From DATFFO01 sp963772815 (GTDB lineage Bacteria > Actinomycetota > Acidimicrobiia > Spongiisociales > ZC4RG35), in contig CAVYYV010000006.1 in the NCBI GenBank assembly GCA_963772815.1, positions 1 through 64,000 on the forward strand: DNA of 64,000 bases, written 5' to 3'. Below, one piece after another: positions 8,370-16,732 of the stretch. Every line of letters starts with the position of its first letter. Positions within the stretch are counted from its first letter, which is position 1. Under the pieces are notes generated by a model. The model ran no database searches and had not been told where the DNA came from. It saw nothing but the letters and a program-made list of their open reading frames with translations. The translations under genes were made by a program, and so were the position numbers.

Positions 8370-9584
8370 ATGGACCAATCCCCGACCCCGCCCCGGCACC
8401 AAGCCGACGAAGTGCCGGATCCTGTGTGGCCCAAGCTCGATTGGCCGGCGGGGCCGATCCACCAACCCAACGGTCCCCTGTCCGCACCCCGGCCGCGTCG
8501 ACGCCGCGACCGATGGACGATGATCCTCACCGTCCTGGGCGGTGCCTTGTTGGGAACCGGCGTCACCTTGGGTGTGCTGGGCGTGCTCGGTCTCTTTGCG
8601 CCGGGCAGCCTGTCCGGCACCGCCGACACTCTTGCCACCTCAACGACCGCCACCACCGCCGTGCAGGCTGCGTCCACCTCGGCTTCAGTCAGCCAGGTCG
8701 CCGTCACGGCCATCCCCTCGATCGCAGCCGTCAACATGACCGACAGCACCGGGCTCCTGGTTTCAGGCTCGGCCGTGATCTACGGCGACGCCGGGTATCT
8801 GATAACCAACAACCACGTGGTCCAGGATGCCGTCACCATCTTCGTCACCTTCGCCGACGGAGTCGGCTACTCGGCTGAGCTGGTGGGCACCGATCCCCTT
8901 ACCGACATCGCCGTCATCTCGACGCACCGACCGGATGTCACACCGATCCAGTTGGGCGCAGACTCCGACCTGGTGATTGGCCAGCTCACGGTCGCCGTCG
9001 GCAACCCACTGGGCCTGATGGGGGGACCGTCGGTCACTACCGGAATCATCTCCGCCTTGGGGCGCTCTTTGACCGTGGAAGGCGAGACCACCCTCTACGG
9101 GCTTCTCCAGACCGACGCACCCATCACCAGGGGCTCGAGCGGAGGGGCGCTCCTGGACGACCAGGCCCACCTGATCGGCATCACCACCGCCATCGGCGTC
9201 TCCGACGTCGGCGCCGAGGGCCTCGGATTCGCCGTTCCGGTCGATCTGGCGACCGGGGTGGCAGACGACCTGATTGCCGAAGGCGTGGTGCACCACGCCC
9301 AGTTGGGCATCAGCGGAAACTCCATCACGAATACACGGGACGAAGCCGAGGTCCCGGTCGGGGTAGGGGTGGTCAACCTGATCGAGAATTCCGCTTACGG
9401 TGCCGCCGGCGGCCAGGTCCAGGACGTGATCGTAAAGCTGGGCGGCCAACCCGTCACGAGCATCCAGCAACTCATCGCCCGCCTTCGCAAGCGCCGGGCC
9501 GGTGATCAGGTCGCAGTCCAGGCGTTACGGGGCGACCGAACTATCAACCTGACCGTCACCCTGGGAGAATGGACCAGTGGCTGA
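8370..9584 (+). CDS. membrane-anchored HtrA/DegP-like serine protease with PDZ domain
   Basis: A 404-residue trypsin-like protease anchored by one N-terminal membrane helix (about residues 52-77), with the protease outside the cell membrane. The catalytic triad is visible: His in NNHVV, Asp in LTDIAV, Ser in GSSGGALL (family consensus GNSGGPL). A C-terminal PDZ-like domain covers roughly residues 300-400. A Ser/Thr/Ala-rich linker separates the helix from the protease. ATG 8370 (MDQSPTPP) is chosen over the further-upstream ATG at 8334. It overlaps the next gene by eight bases. HtrA proteases degrade misfolded envelope proteins; the nearby ECF sigma/anti-sigma genes are the usual envelope-stress partners. 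Confidence 0.9.
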   Translation: MDQSPTPPRHQADEVPDPVWPKLDWPAGPIHQPNGPLSAPRPRRRRDRWTMILTVLGGALLGTGVTLGVLGVLGLFAPGSLSGTADTLATSTTATTAVQAASTSASVSQVAVTAIPSIAAVNMTDSTGLLVSGSAVIYGDAGYLITNNHVVQDAVTIFVTFADGVGYSAELVGTDPLTDIAVISTHRPDVTPIQLGADSDLVIGQLTVAVGNPLGLMGGPSVTTGIISALGRSLTVEGETTLYGLLQTDAPITRGSSGGALLDDQAHLIGITTAIGVSDVGAEGLGFAVPVDLATGVADDLIAEGVVHHAQLGISGNSITNTRDEAEVPVGVGVVNLIENSAYGAAGGQVQDVIVKLGGQPVTSIQQLIARLRKRRAGDQVAVQALRGDRTINLTVTLGEWTSG

Positions 9585-10626
9585 CGACGACCTCTTCGCC
9601 CGGCTCTTCGAGCTCTTCAACCAGCCAGGTCCGATCAACTGGAAACTGGCGGCCGAGATCTCCCACCACCTGACCGGCGAGCGAACCCCGGTCGAGCCGT
9701 GGACGGCCGAGGAATACCGTGAGCTGACTCGTCTGGCCGAGTACCGCGTCGAACAGACCACCGGCCTGGCCGTGGTCCCTGCCTCCGACATCCTCCCGGT
9801 GGACTCCCGGGAGTGGGCCGACCGCCACCTGGAGGCCTACGGCTATCTGGCTGAGCCCTTTTCCGACATGGGTGGGACGGGAGGGCCCCTGGCCCAGCTC
9901 GCCCCGGCCATGCTCGGCATGCAGGTGGGCTCACTCGTCGGGGGTCTTGCCACGTGGATCATGGCCACATTCGACGCCGGCCTTCCCACCGATCGTCCTT
10001 TGCCGATCGCCATCGTCGTGCCACAGGTGGAGCGCTTCACCGCTGAGCACGGCTTCGAGCCCAGCTCCGTTCGGCTATGGGTCGTGTCTGAGGAAGTGGC
10101 TTACCGAACGGTCTCGGCGGTGCCTTTCACCAGCGACCATCTGCGGCACCTGCTCGAGGCGGAGGCTGCCACGGTCGACTTCGATCCCACCTCACTGACC
10201 GGCCTGGTGGGGCTGACCGATCCCTCCGAAATTCAACACGCCGTGGCCGACCAGTTGGGCGGCATCTTTGACAAGGAGGAGACGGCCCAGGCGAGATCGG
10301 AGACGGAATCTTTCCTTGGGCTGCTGGCCGGCTATTCCCGCCTTCTGGCAGAGCGATCGGTGGCGGAGCTCCTGCCCGAACGCGACCGGATCCTCCGTGC
10401 CCGCGATGACGAGCGCCCCGCGCCTGAGCTGCAGATTCCCTTCGGTCCCGCACCCCCCTCCACCGAGGCAATCGTGCGAGGCCACGACTTCTGTCTGGAT
10501 ATAGAACGTCGCTACGGACCCGATGAGCTGTCCCACTTGTGGACGTCCCCGGGGCGGATCCCCACGGCGGCGGAGATGGAAGACCCAGTCGCTTGGGCGG
10601 CTCGGGTCCTGCTGGACGACTTCTGA
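9577..10626 (+). CDS. zincin-like (DUF2342/Zincin_2) protein with degenerate metal motif
   Basis: A 349-residue protein resembling the actinobacterial DUF2342 (Zincin_2) family, which is annotated as zinc-dependent metalloprotease or hydrolase. It has the family start (FNQPGPINWKLAAEIS) and the segment LGMQVGSLVGGLA in the middle. The helix that should hold the HExxH-type zinc motif, around residues 165-185, reads WVVSEEVAYRTV, so both expected histidines appear replaced. From sequence alone it may be non-catalytic, though family members vary at this site and an alignment is needed. It starts at GTG 9577, overlapping htrA by eight bases, so the two are probably co-translated. Confidence 0.75.
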   Translation: MADDDLFARLFELFNQPGPINWKLAAEISHHLTGERTPVEPWTAEEYRELTRLAEYRVEQTTGLAVVPASDILPVDSREWADRHLEAYGYLAEPFSDMGGTGGPLAQLAPAMLGMQVGSLVGGLATWIMATFDAGLPTDRPLPIAIVVPQVERFTAEHGFEPSSVRLWVVSEEVAYRTVSAVPFTSDHLRHLLEAEAATVDFDPTSLTGLVGLTDPSEIQHAVADQLGGIFDKEETAQARSETESFLGLLAGYSRLLAERSVAELLPERDRILRARDDERPAPELQIPFGPAPPSTEAIVRGHDFCLDIERRYGPDELSHLWTSPGRIPTAAEMEDPVAWAARVLLDDF

Positions 10627-10663
10627 GTCGTCGAATCCGGCCGATCCGGGCCCGGGCACTGCC

Positions 10664-11590
10664 CTAGCCGAACAGACGACTCCAGATCCGATCGAAGAAG
10701 CCGTGACGGACGGGATGAGGCAGAGCCTCGAGCACGGAGTCCAGGAGGTCTGGTGGCAAGTCACCGATCACCGTGAGATGGTCGTGGCTCGCCTCCCAGG
10801 TCACCGTGACCTGACCGGCCTCGAAACTGCGCTGGTAGCGGCCCCCGTTGGCCGATATGTCCACCAGTTGGGCGCCATCTGCGAAGCCCACCGGCCGATC
10901 GGTCACAGCCACGCCCAGCGAGAAGAATCCGTCCGAGTAGTAGGAGAGGGTTCCATCCTGGAGTGGATAGGTGTCGAGGAGATGAAATCCGGCCATGGTG
11001 TCGGGCAGTTGAGAAGGGACCTCGTCGAGGGGAGCCGTCTTCTCCACATCGAGCACGGGGGCGGAGGCGGGCACGGCTGACGATCCCGGTTGAAAGCTCA
11101 CCATCCGCCGGTCGCAGTAGACCGAGCCGTCGCTCAACAGCGTGGTGATGCGAACCACGGCCTGGGTTTGCGAATCTACCGTGAGCCGGACCCGTTCGAC
11201 TCCTTCCCGCAGGACAGACACCCCAACGGCGGGGCGGCCCAGGTAGGTGAGCGATGTTCGTTTCCCGACCTCGTAGAGGGGGGAGCCGTCGTCGCTGGTC
11301 GTTCCCTCCACAGCCGAGGCCTGGACATCGTCGCCCGAGATAGTGGCGGTGATGCCCGGGGCGGCAGTGGCCACGGGCCGGCTGGGGTCGTCAGACCAGG
11401 CCACGACCGCACCGTGGTCCTGAGCCATGTCGAAGAGCGAGTCACGAGAGCCGTCGGGGGTCTCGCATGTGACGAGCTGCTCGCCGGAGAACTGAGCATC
11501 GGCAGATCGCTTCAGGTAGTTGCCCAGATCCCCGGTCAACGCTGAGGGAACCACCAGGCTGGCGATGGTCAGGATGACTGCCAGGGTCAC
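10664..11590 (-). CDS. RseB-like sigma-factor regulatory protein
   Basis: A 308-residue exported protein with an N-terminal hydrophobic signal or anchor (TLAVILTIASLVVPSAL). It has two parts: a lipoprotein-sorting-like beta domain with a segment like YLGRPAVGVSVLREG followed by VRLTVDSQTQAVVRITTLL, and a C-terminal domain ending in TVIGDLPPDLLDSVLEALP. This layout resembles MucB/RseB proteins, which bind the extracytoplasmic part of an anti-sigma factor and gate its proteolysis. The GTG start at 11590 overlaps the upstream stop (GTGA), so translation is coupled to the sigma/anti-sigma gene. The assignment rests on layout and context more than on strong motifs. Confidence 0.65.
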   Translation of the reverse strand: MTLAVILTIASLVVPSALTGDLGNYLKRSADAQFSGEQLVTCETPDGSRDSLFDMAQDHGAVVAWSDDPSRPVATAAPGITATISGDDVQASAVEGTTSDDGSPLYEVGKRTSLTYLGRPAVGVSVLREGVERVRLTVDSQTQAVVRITTLLSDGSVYCDRRMVSFQPGSSAVPASAPVLDVEKTAPLDEVPSQLPDTMAGFHLLDTYPLQDGTLSYYSDGFFSLGVAVTDRPVGFADGAQLVDISANGGRYQRSFEAGQVTVTWEASHDHLTVIGDLPPDLLDSVLEALPHPVRHGFFDRIWSRLFG

Positions 11591-12507
11591 GGGAAGGCCA
11601 CCGTCCTGGGAACCACGAGCTTCATGGATGCCGAGCCTGTGTCCAGAGAGGCCCTGGCCCCGAACTGACGACTGATATCGGACACGGCGATGGGCTGGGG
11701 GGCCGTCACCAATGTGGCGGCGGCGATGACGGCTGCCGCCACTGCCGCCGCAGCCCCGAGCCAAACCGACCGGCGACGCTTTCTGGGGCTCTCGCCGTCT
11801 TCATGGGGAATCAAGCCGGCGGGAAGCTCGACCATCGGCAGAGAGCGCACGGCGGCTCGCATCTCGTTGAGCTCATACAGGTGGCGTCGGCAATGGACAC
11901 AGTCGGCCAGATGCAATCGCACCCGGCGCGCCTCGGCCGGAGAGGCCTCTCCGTCGAGATAGGCCGACAAGAGCTCGTCGGGATGGGTCATCCGGCCTGT
12001 TCCTCGGGCCAGGGAGAGGCGAAGCAGCTTGCGGCCCCGGTGAATTCGACTCCGCACCGTTCCCACTGGGATCGCCGCTGCGGCTGCGATCTCCTCGTAG
12101 CTCAGACCCACGATGTCACACATCACGACCGCCTCACGGAACTCGTAGGGAAGCTCCAACAGGGCGGCCTGGATTTCCTCCCCCAGTCGCATGGTGTCCA
12201 ACTCCTCGTCGGCAGCTGGGGCCGACTGGACATCCCAGCGATCGATCTCTTCGGGCAGCGAGGCCGTGGGGCGGCGCTGGCGGCGTCGAACCTCGTCGAT
12301 AAAGGCATTGCGGGTGATGCGCCACAGCCATCCGTCGAACGACCCCGGCGAGTAGGTGGCCAGACCACGCCTGACCCGCAGCAGAACCTCCTGGACCAGG
12401 TCGGAGGCATCGTCGGGATTGCCGCACAGGCGGTAGGCGAAGTTGTAGATCTTGCGCCCATGGACTCGCGCCACCTCTTCCCACGACATCGGGACCGTGT
12501 CAGTCAC
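11587..12507 (-). CDS. ECF sigma factor fused in frame to zinc-finger anti-sigma factor
   Basis: One 306-residue frame contains both members of a sigma/anti-sigma pair. Residues 1-170 are an ECF sigma factor: region 2 (YRLCGNPDDASDLVQEVLLR, then WLWRITRNAFIDEVRRR) and region 4 (LPYEFREAVVMCDIVGLSYEEIA, then VGTVRSRIHRGRKLL). From residue 173 (MTHPDELLSAYLDGEAS) it is a zinc-binding anti-sigma factor with an Hx3Cx2C motif (HLADCVHC) and a membrane helix near residues 250-270. The internal ATG at 11991 has its own ribosome site (GAGGA, nine bases upstream), so a separate anti-sigma protein could be made. Deleting one C from GGCCCGAGG would end the sigma factor as LAEEQAG at a TGA overlapping this ATG, the normal arrangement. 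Genuine fusion and one-base artefact both remain possible. Confidence 0.88.
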   Translation of the reverse strand: MTDTVPMSWEEVARVHGRKIYNFAYRLCGNPDDASDLVQEVLLRVRRGLATYSPGSFDGWLWRITRNAFIDEVRRRQRRPTASLPEEIDRWDVQSAPAADEELDTMRLGEEIQAALLELPYEFREAVVMCDIVGLSYEEIAAAAAIPVGTVRSRIHRGRKLLRLSLARGTGRMTHPDELLSAYLDGEASPAEARRVRLHLADCVHCRRHLYELNEMRAAVRSLPMVELPAGLIPHEDGESPRKRRRSVWLGAAAAVAAAVIAAATLVTAPQPIAVSDISRQFGARASLDTGSASMKLVVPRTVAFP

Positions 12508-12582
12508 GGAACATCCTTGCGTGCGACAACGACTGCGAGCGGCGACGAGTTCCCGGGACGACCGAAAAACCCCCGCGTTGTG

Positions 12583-12777
12583 TCAGGACTTGGCTTCGTC
12601 CGACTCGGGCGTGGCCGGCTCCGAATCGTCTGAGCTGCCCTCGGAGAGACCCTTGCGGAACTCCTTGGCCGAGGCGCCGATCGAACGCGCCAACTCGGGC
12701 AACTTCTTGGCACCAAATAGCAAAGCGACGATCACCAGGATGATCAGCCACTCGCTGCCTCTCAGGCCACTCAACAT
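12583..12777 (-). CDS. tatA: Sec-independent translocase component TatA, copy 1
   Basis: A 64-residue TatA/E protein of the twin-arginine translocation pore. One N-terminal membrane helix (EWLIILVIVALLF), the FGAKKLPELARSIG hinge and amphipathic helix, then a short acidic Ser-rich tail. The strong ribosome site AAGGAGG lies before the ATG. It sits downstream of a nearly identical second copy and upstream of the sigma factor gene on the same strand. The hinge (FGAKKLPELA) fits TatA more than TatB. No tatC is visible in the window. Confidence 0.9.
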   Translation of the reverse strand: MLSGLRGSEWLIILVIVALLFGAKKLPELARSIGASAKEFRKGLSEGSSDDSEPATPESDEAKS

Positions 12778-13024
12778 GATTGGGACCTCCTTACAAGACC
12801 GATGATAACGCCCGCGTCATGGCCACGGACATCGCCCGGAGGATCCCAGGTAGAGCTCGGCGGGTCAGGAATCCGTTTCGTCGGACGAGCTGCCCTCGGA
12901 GAGGCCCTTGCGGAACTCCTTGGCCGAGGCGCCGATCGAACGCGCCAACTCGGGCAACTTCTTGGCACCAAATAGCAGAGCGACGATCACCAGGATGATG
13001 AGCCATTCGCTGCCTCTCAGGCCA
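12632..13024. repeat. tandem duplication covering the tatA coding cores
   Basis: Two direct copies of 138 bases, 12632-12769 and 12887-13024, differ at four positions (about 97 percent identical). The copies include most of each tatA coding sequence. Both starts keep good but differing ribosome sites outside the repeat, and the tails diverge at the distal edge. The stretch between the copies holds only the first tatA start and leader. Confidence 0.88.
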
Positions 13025-13032
13025 TCCAGCAT
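12865..13032 (-). CDS. tatA: Sec-independent translocase component TatA, copy 2
   Basis: A 55-residue TatA-like protein. Its first 48 residues differ from copy 1 at a single position (Asp3 for Ser3), but the acidic tail is shorter (ending SSSDETDS). ATG at 13032 with AGGAGG eight bases upstream; stop at 12865. The DNA of 12887-13024 matches 12632-12769 with four differences in 138 bases, offset by 255, so this is a recent tandem duplication or a recently homogenised pair. It probably forms the same pore or adjusts TatA dose. Confidence 0.88.
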   Translation of the reverse strand: MLDGLRGSEWLIILVIVALLFGAKKLPELARSIGASAKEFRKGLSEGSSSDETDS

Positions 13033-13117
13033 GTGGAAAACCTCCTTCTACAGAGATGATACGACCGGCCCACCGCTAACAGGAGGTCAGAGCGGCCTCC
13101 GGACGGCGTTTGGCTCG

Positions 13118-14065
13118 TCAGGTGAGGGACATCGAGTCGACGAACTTCTGAAGTCGCTCTCGGGTGACAAACCGGATCCGGGGGTCGCGACGCTCCCGGT
13201 CGTAGATCGAGAACGGAGCGAACTTCTCCGAGACCAGCATCCCCCGGTCCGATCCCGACTGCTCGAAGGCGAGCACGAACGAGCGGATGACCTGGTCCTC
13301 CACCTGGGGGTAGTCACCCGGTTCGTAGGAGTCGACCATGATGAAGGTGGAGCTGCCCGCCCGGGTGGCCGTGTAGCTCTCCGGAGCCAAACCGGGTGTG
13401 ACCGTGTAACCGAACAGGGTCAGGATGCCGGTCACCATCTCTCCCGCCGCCATGTTCTCGGGGTCCACCCCCTGGGCACGCAGTCCGGTGTCGACGGCTC
13501 GGGGCAGCCGGATCAGCTCGGCCAGGGGCCCGAGCTCATCGGTCGTGCTCGGCTCAACCGTCTCGGGGATCACCGGCGGGCCCGTCTCGAACTCGGCCGC
13601 CAGAGGGTCGGCCCCGATGGAGTGGAGCTGGAGAATCTCGGTCATGCGGCTGGGCGGGGGAAGCATCCCGGCCGTCACCAGCGACCGGCGCCCGACCTCG
13701 CGCTTGTCACCCTTGCCCGCCAGGGCCACGACCTCGGTCACGTCGTCGATGGGGAGGCTGTGGCGTTTCTCCCTGACCACTTCGATCGCCTCTCCCACCA
13801 AGAGATCGGCCAGAACGTCGTCTCCCTCATCCGGAAAAGGGACGTTGAATGCCACCCGCGCTTCGTCCTCGTGCACATGGAAGCTCTCGACGTCGGGGCG
13901 AGGGTGGACGAAGTCCGGCACGGGTGGAGGGGCTGGGCCTCGGCGACGCCGGGACGGGCGCTGCGGCTTCTCGATTCCCAACTGCTTGCGACGTCGCTCG
14001 ATGTACCAGTTGGCCACCAACAGCAACACCGCCAGCAGGATGAGGAGGATCCCCAGACTCTTCAA
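13118..14065 (-). CDS. membrane-anchored protein with Mrr-like C-terminal region, hypothetical
   Basis: A 315-residue protein with one N-terminal membrane helix (LGILLILLAVLLLVANWYI) and a strongly basic stretch just after it, so the bulk should be cytoplasmic. The C-terminal 90 residues (FIMVDSYEPG, then DRGMLVSEKFAPFSIYDRE, then RIRFVTRERLQKFVDSM) resemble the last strands of restriction-endonuclease-like (Mrr) folds, but I do not see a full PD-(D/E)xK triad. Function unknown. Its start overlaps the stop of the ClC channel gene by four bases, so it is probably expressed with it. Confidence 0.6.
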   Translation of the reverse strand: MKSLGILLILLAVLLLVANWYIERRRKQLGIEKPQRPSRRRRGPAPPPVPDFVHPRPDVESFHVHEDEARVAFNVPFPDEGDDVLADLLVGEAIEVVREKRHSLPIDDVTEVVALAGKGDKREVGRRSLVTAGMLPPPSRMTEILQLHSIGADPLAAEFETGPPVIPETVEPSTTDELGPLAELIRLPRAVDTGLRAQGVDPENMAAGEMVTGILTLFGYTVTPGLAPESYTATRAGSSTFIMVDSYEPGDYPQVEDQVIRSFVLAFEQSGSDRGMLVSEKFAPFSIYDRERRDPRIRFVTRERLQKFVDSMSLT

Positions 14066-16224
14066 CTCTCTTCTCCCGAATCGGTAGGTTCCCCGATACT
14101 AGAGGGACCGACAGCAGGCCCGGCCTCTACCACCACCGGCTCGATCTCCGCTGTGGGCTCGTCGGCGCCGGCGTTGAGACGTTCGATCATGGCCTTGCGC
14201 GACGATTCGCTCCCGAAAGCAGTGACGAGGTCGCCGGCCACCAAAACCGTGTCACCCACCGGCACCAGGACATCTGTGCCCCTTCGCACCGACACCAGCG
14301 TCGACCCTTCCGGCCAGCGCACCTCTCGCACCGCCCTGCCGTCGGCAATCGAACCGGAAGGCACCCGGAAGTCGAAGTAGCTGGCACCCGGGTCAGTGCG
14401 TTGGTCGAGACGGGCCCGCTGCAGGTTGTGGTCGGTGCGCGACCCGAGAGCAAGGTGATAGGCGCGCACCGCGTCCTCGCGCCGGAACATGCCGACGAGC
14501 TTGGTCGGGTCGTCCTCGGACACGACCGGGAGACGTCCGATCCCGAGGGCGGCCATCCGTTCCATGGCATGGGAGACCGGGGTGCTCGGTGTCACCGTGA
14601 CGGGACGTCTGGTCATCACGGACTTGACTGCGTCGATGGCGGGATCGGCACTGGTGGTGGCGTCGGTGATGCTGACGATCCCCACCAACTCGCCCTCGTC
14701 GTCCACCACCGGCGCGCCGTGGGCCCGGAACCCGTCGAGCCGATCGATGAGCTCCTCGAGCGGTGTGTCGGGGTTGACGACCAGGCGGGGCGGGGCCATC
14801 ACGTTGGAGACACTGATGGTGTCCATGATGTCGACCTCCCCATGCTTGGTGGGCGATATTCCCCGCAGGCTGAGCGGCATGGTGTAGACGCTCTCCTTCG
14901 AGAAGCGCTCGGTGAGGAAGGTGGCCAGGATCGCCGTCAGCATGAGGGGAACGATCAGCCCGTATTCCTTCGTCCCGGTGACTTCGAACACCAGGAGAAT
15001 GGCGGTCAGCGGCGCCCGCGCCATGGCGGCGAACATGGCCGCCATTCCCACCACTGCGAAGGGCCCTGTCTGCAGGGCGGTTATGTGCCAGAAGGGTCCG
15101 ATCAGCTTGGCGAAGGCCGTGCCCACCATGGCCCCGATGAACAGCGAGGGCATGAAGGCGCCACCGGACCCTCCCGACCCGAGGGTGAACGAGGTGGCCA
15201 GGATCTTGCCCAACGCCAGGATGCCCAGCACCCACCACAGCTGAGAGGGGCCGCCGACGGATGTCGTGGCACCGGTGGCGGTGGCCAGGAGGCCATTGGT
15301 GACAGACTGACCGGTCCCCGCCAGCCGTGCCTGTCCCGTTCCGAGGATGGCCGGCTCCAGAAACAGAAGCCCGGCAGTCAGAAGCCCCATCGACACGGGC
15401 CGGATCCACGAGCGAGCCCGGTCGCCCTCGTGGAAGTACTCCTCTACCCGCCGAAGGATCTTCAGGAACAGCACCGCCGTAACCACGATCACGAGGCCCA
15501 GGACCACGTACAGGATCAGCTCTCGGTAGTCGGGCTGGGCGTAGCGGTCCGGACTCAGCGTGAAGTTCTCATGGATGAGCGAACGGGTGGTGATGGCCGC
15601 TGCCACCGAAGCCACCACGATGGCCGACATATGCCGCACGGCGAAACTGGACAGGATCACCTCCAGGGCGAAAAGCATCCCGGCGATCGGAGCATTGAAT
15701 GTGGCGCCGATACCGGCCCCGGCACCCGCCGCCACCAGCGATATGACCTGGTCCTCGCCCAGATGGAACATGCGGGCGAGTTTCGACCCCAGCGAGGCGC
15801 CCACCAGGACGATCGGTCCCTCACGGCCGGCAGATCCGCCCAGTCCCACGGTGAAGGCCGTGGCGAACACTTTGAACGGCGCCACGCGGCCGCGTATCAA
15901 ACCTCCTCGCACGGTCAGCGAGGCGATCGCCTCCGGCACGCCGTCACCGGCCACCTCCGGGGCTAAGTACTTGGCGGTCGCCCAGGCAATGAAGAAACCG
16001 ATCGGGACCAGCACGAAGACCCAGAAGCTCCCTTTGCTGGCGGACTCACCCAGGACCGAGACCTCGAACACGCGCAAGACCTCGATCAGAGCGGCGGTGC
16101 CCAGGCCGACCGCCACCCCGGTGGCGGCGGAGAGAAGCAAGAACCGGCCACCGACGCGGTCGGTGGCGCTCACGGCAGAGGAAGTCCGCTTCCAGGCCCG
16201 AGAAATCGAAGTCACCAGGCCCAC
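14062..16224 (-). CDS. ClC-family chloride channel/antiporter with CBS and TrkA-C domains
   Basis: A 720-residue membrane protein that moves chloride, either as a channel or as a chloride/proton exchanger. The pore motifs are present: GDGVPEA (residues 93-99), GSAGREGP with the gating glutamate at about residue 135, and GSGGSGGAFMPSLFIGA near residue 350. About ten membrane segments end near residue 455. A pair of CBS domains (about residues 480-600) and a TrkA-C-like domain (about 620-690) follow; these usually bind nucleotides and regulate gating. The gene precedes the anchored Mrr-like gene with a four-base overlap. Confidence 0.92.
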   Translation of the reverse strand: MGLVTSISRAWKRTSSAVSATDRVGGRFLLLSAATGVAVGLGTAALIEVLRVFEVSVLGESASKGSFWVFVLVPIGFFIAWATAKYLAPEVAGDGVPEAIASLTVRGGLIRGRVAPFKVFATAFTVGLGGSAGREGPIVLVGASLGSKLARMFHLGEDQVISLVAAGAGAGIGATFNAPIAGMLFALEVILSSFAVRHMSAIVVASVAAAITTRSLIHENFTLSPDRYAQPDYRELILYVVLGLVIVVTAVLFLKILRRVEEYFHEGDRARSWIRPVSMGLLTAGLLFLEPAILGTGQARLAGTGQSVTNGLLATATGATTSVGGPSQLWWVLGILALGKILATSFTLGSGGSGGAFMPSLFIGAMVGTAFAKLIGPFWHITALQTGPFAVVGMAAMFAAMARAPLTAILLVFEVTGTKEYGLIVPLMLTAILATFLTERFSKESVYTMPLSLRGISPTKHGEVDIMDTISVSNVMAPPRLVVNPDTPLEELIDRLDGFRAHGAPVVDDEGELVGIVSITDATTSADPAIDAVKSVMTRRPVTVTPSTPVSHAMERMAALGIGRLPVVSEDDPTKLVGMFRREDAVRAYHLALGSRTDHNLQRARLDQRTDPGASYFDFRVPSGSIADGRAVREVRWPEGSTLVSVRRGTDVLVPVGDTVLVAGDLVTAFGSESSRKAMIERLNAGADEPTAEIEPVVVEAGPAVGPSSIGEPTDSGEES

Positions 16225-16262
16225 AGTATCGTCGCCTTCGACACATCCCTAGCCTGGAACTC

Positions 16263-16709
16263 ATGGTGCCGATGATGCGCGCGCTCGAAGGCCGTTGGGA
16301 GGGTCGCGGGCACGGCAGTTACCCCACGATTCAGGACTTCGACTACCTGGAAACGGTCGTGCTGGAGCGGCTGACAGACAAGCCGGTCCTGGCTTACGAG
16401 CAGCGAACGCGCTCACCCGAGGGAAAGCCGCTGCATGCCGAGTCTGGCTTCTATCGGTTCGACGACGAAGGAGTCGAGCTGGTCATCGCCCAGCCCACCG
16501 GAATCGCTGAGACCCATTGCGGGCGAATCACGGTCACGGGTCTGGAGCTGGTGATGATCGGGCTGGTCACCACCCCAACCGCCGTCGAGGTGCATGAGGT
16601 TCGCCGCCGGCTGTCGGTGAACGGCGACATGATGACCTATCGGCTGGACATGGCGGCCGTGGGCCAGGGCCTGACCCTCCATTTGAGGGCCGAGCTGGGC
16701 CGGGTGTAG
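16263..16709 (+). CDS. nitrobindin-like heme-binding beta-barrel protein (DUF1794)
   Basis: A 148-residue cytoplasmic protein of the FABP-like/nitrobindin family. The N-terminal GRWEGRGHGSYPTI matches the family glycine motif, and a histidine in the C-terminal strand (LTLHLRAEL) is at the place of the proximal heme ligand. Nitrobindins bind ferric heme and react with nitric oxide or peroxynitrite. It diverges from the ClC gene, and a membrane-protein gene starts 23 bases after its stop on the same strand. Confidence 0.78.
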   Translation: MVPMMRALEGRWEGRGHGSYPTIQDFDYLETVVLERLTDKPVLAYEQRTRSPEGKPLHAESGFYRFDDEGVELVIAQPTGIAETHCGRITVTGLELVMIGLVTTPTAVEVHEVRRRLSVNGDMMTYRLDMAAVGQGLTLHLRAELGRV

Positions 16710-16732
16710 CGGCTCGGTTAGCGTCGAACGCC

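Noticed and set aside
12583..13032. A TatA/TatB pair
   Set aside because: Both copies have the same TatA-type hinge and nearly identical DNA, so neither looks like TatB.
14401..15966. Long plus-strand open frame across the ClC gene
   Set aside because: It is antisense to the ClC gene, whose minus-strand frame has all family motifs; the shadow has skewed composition.
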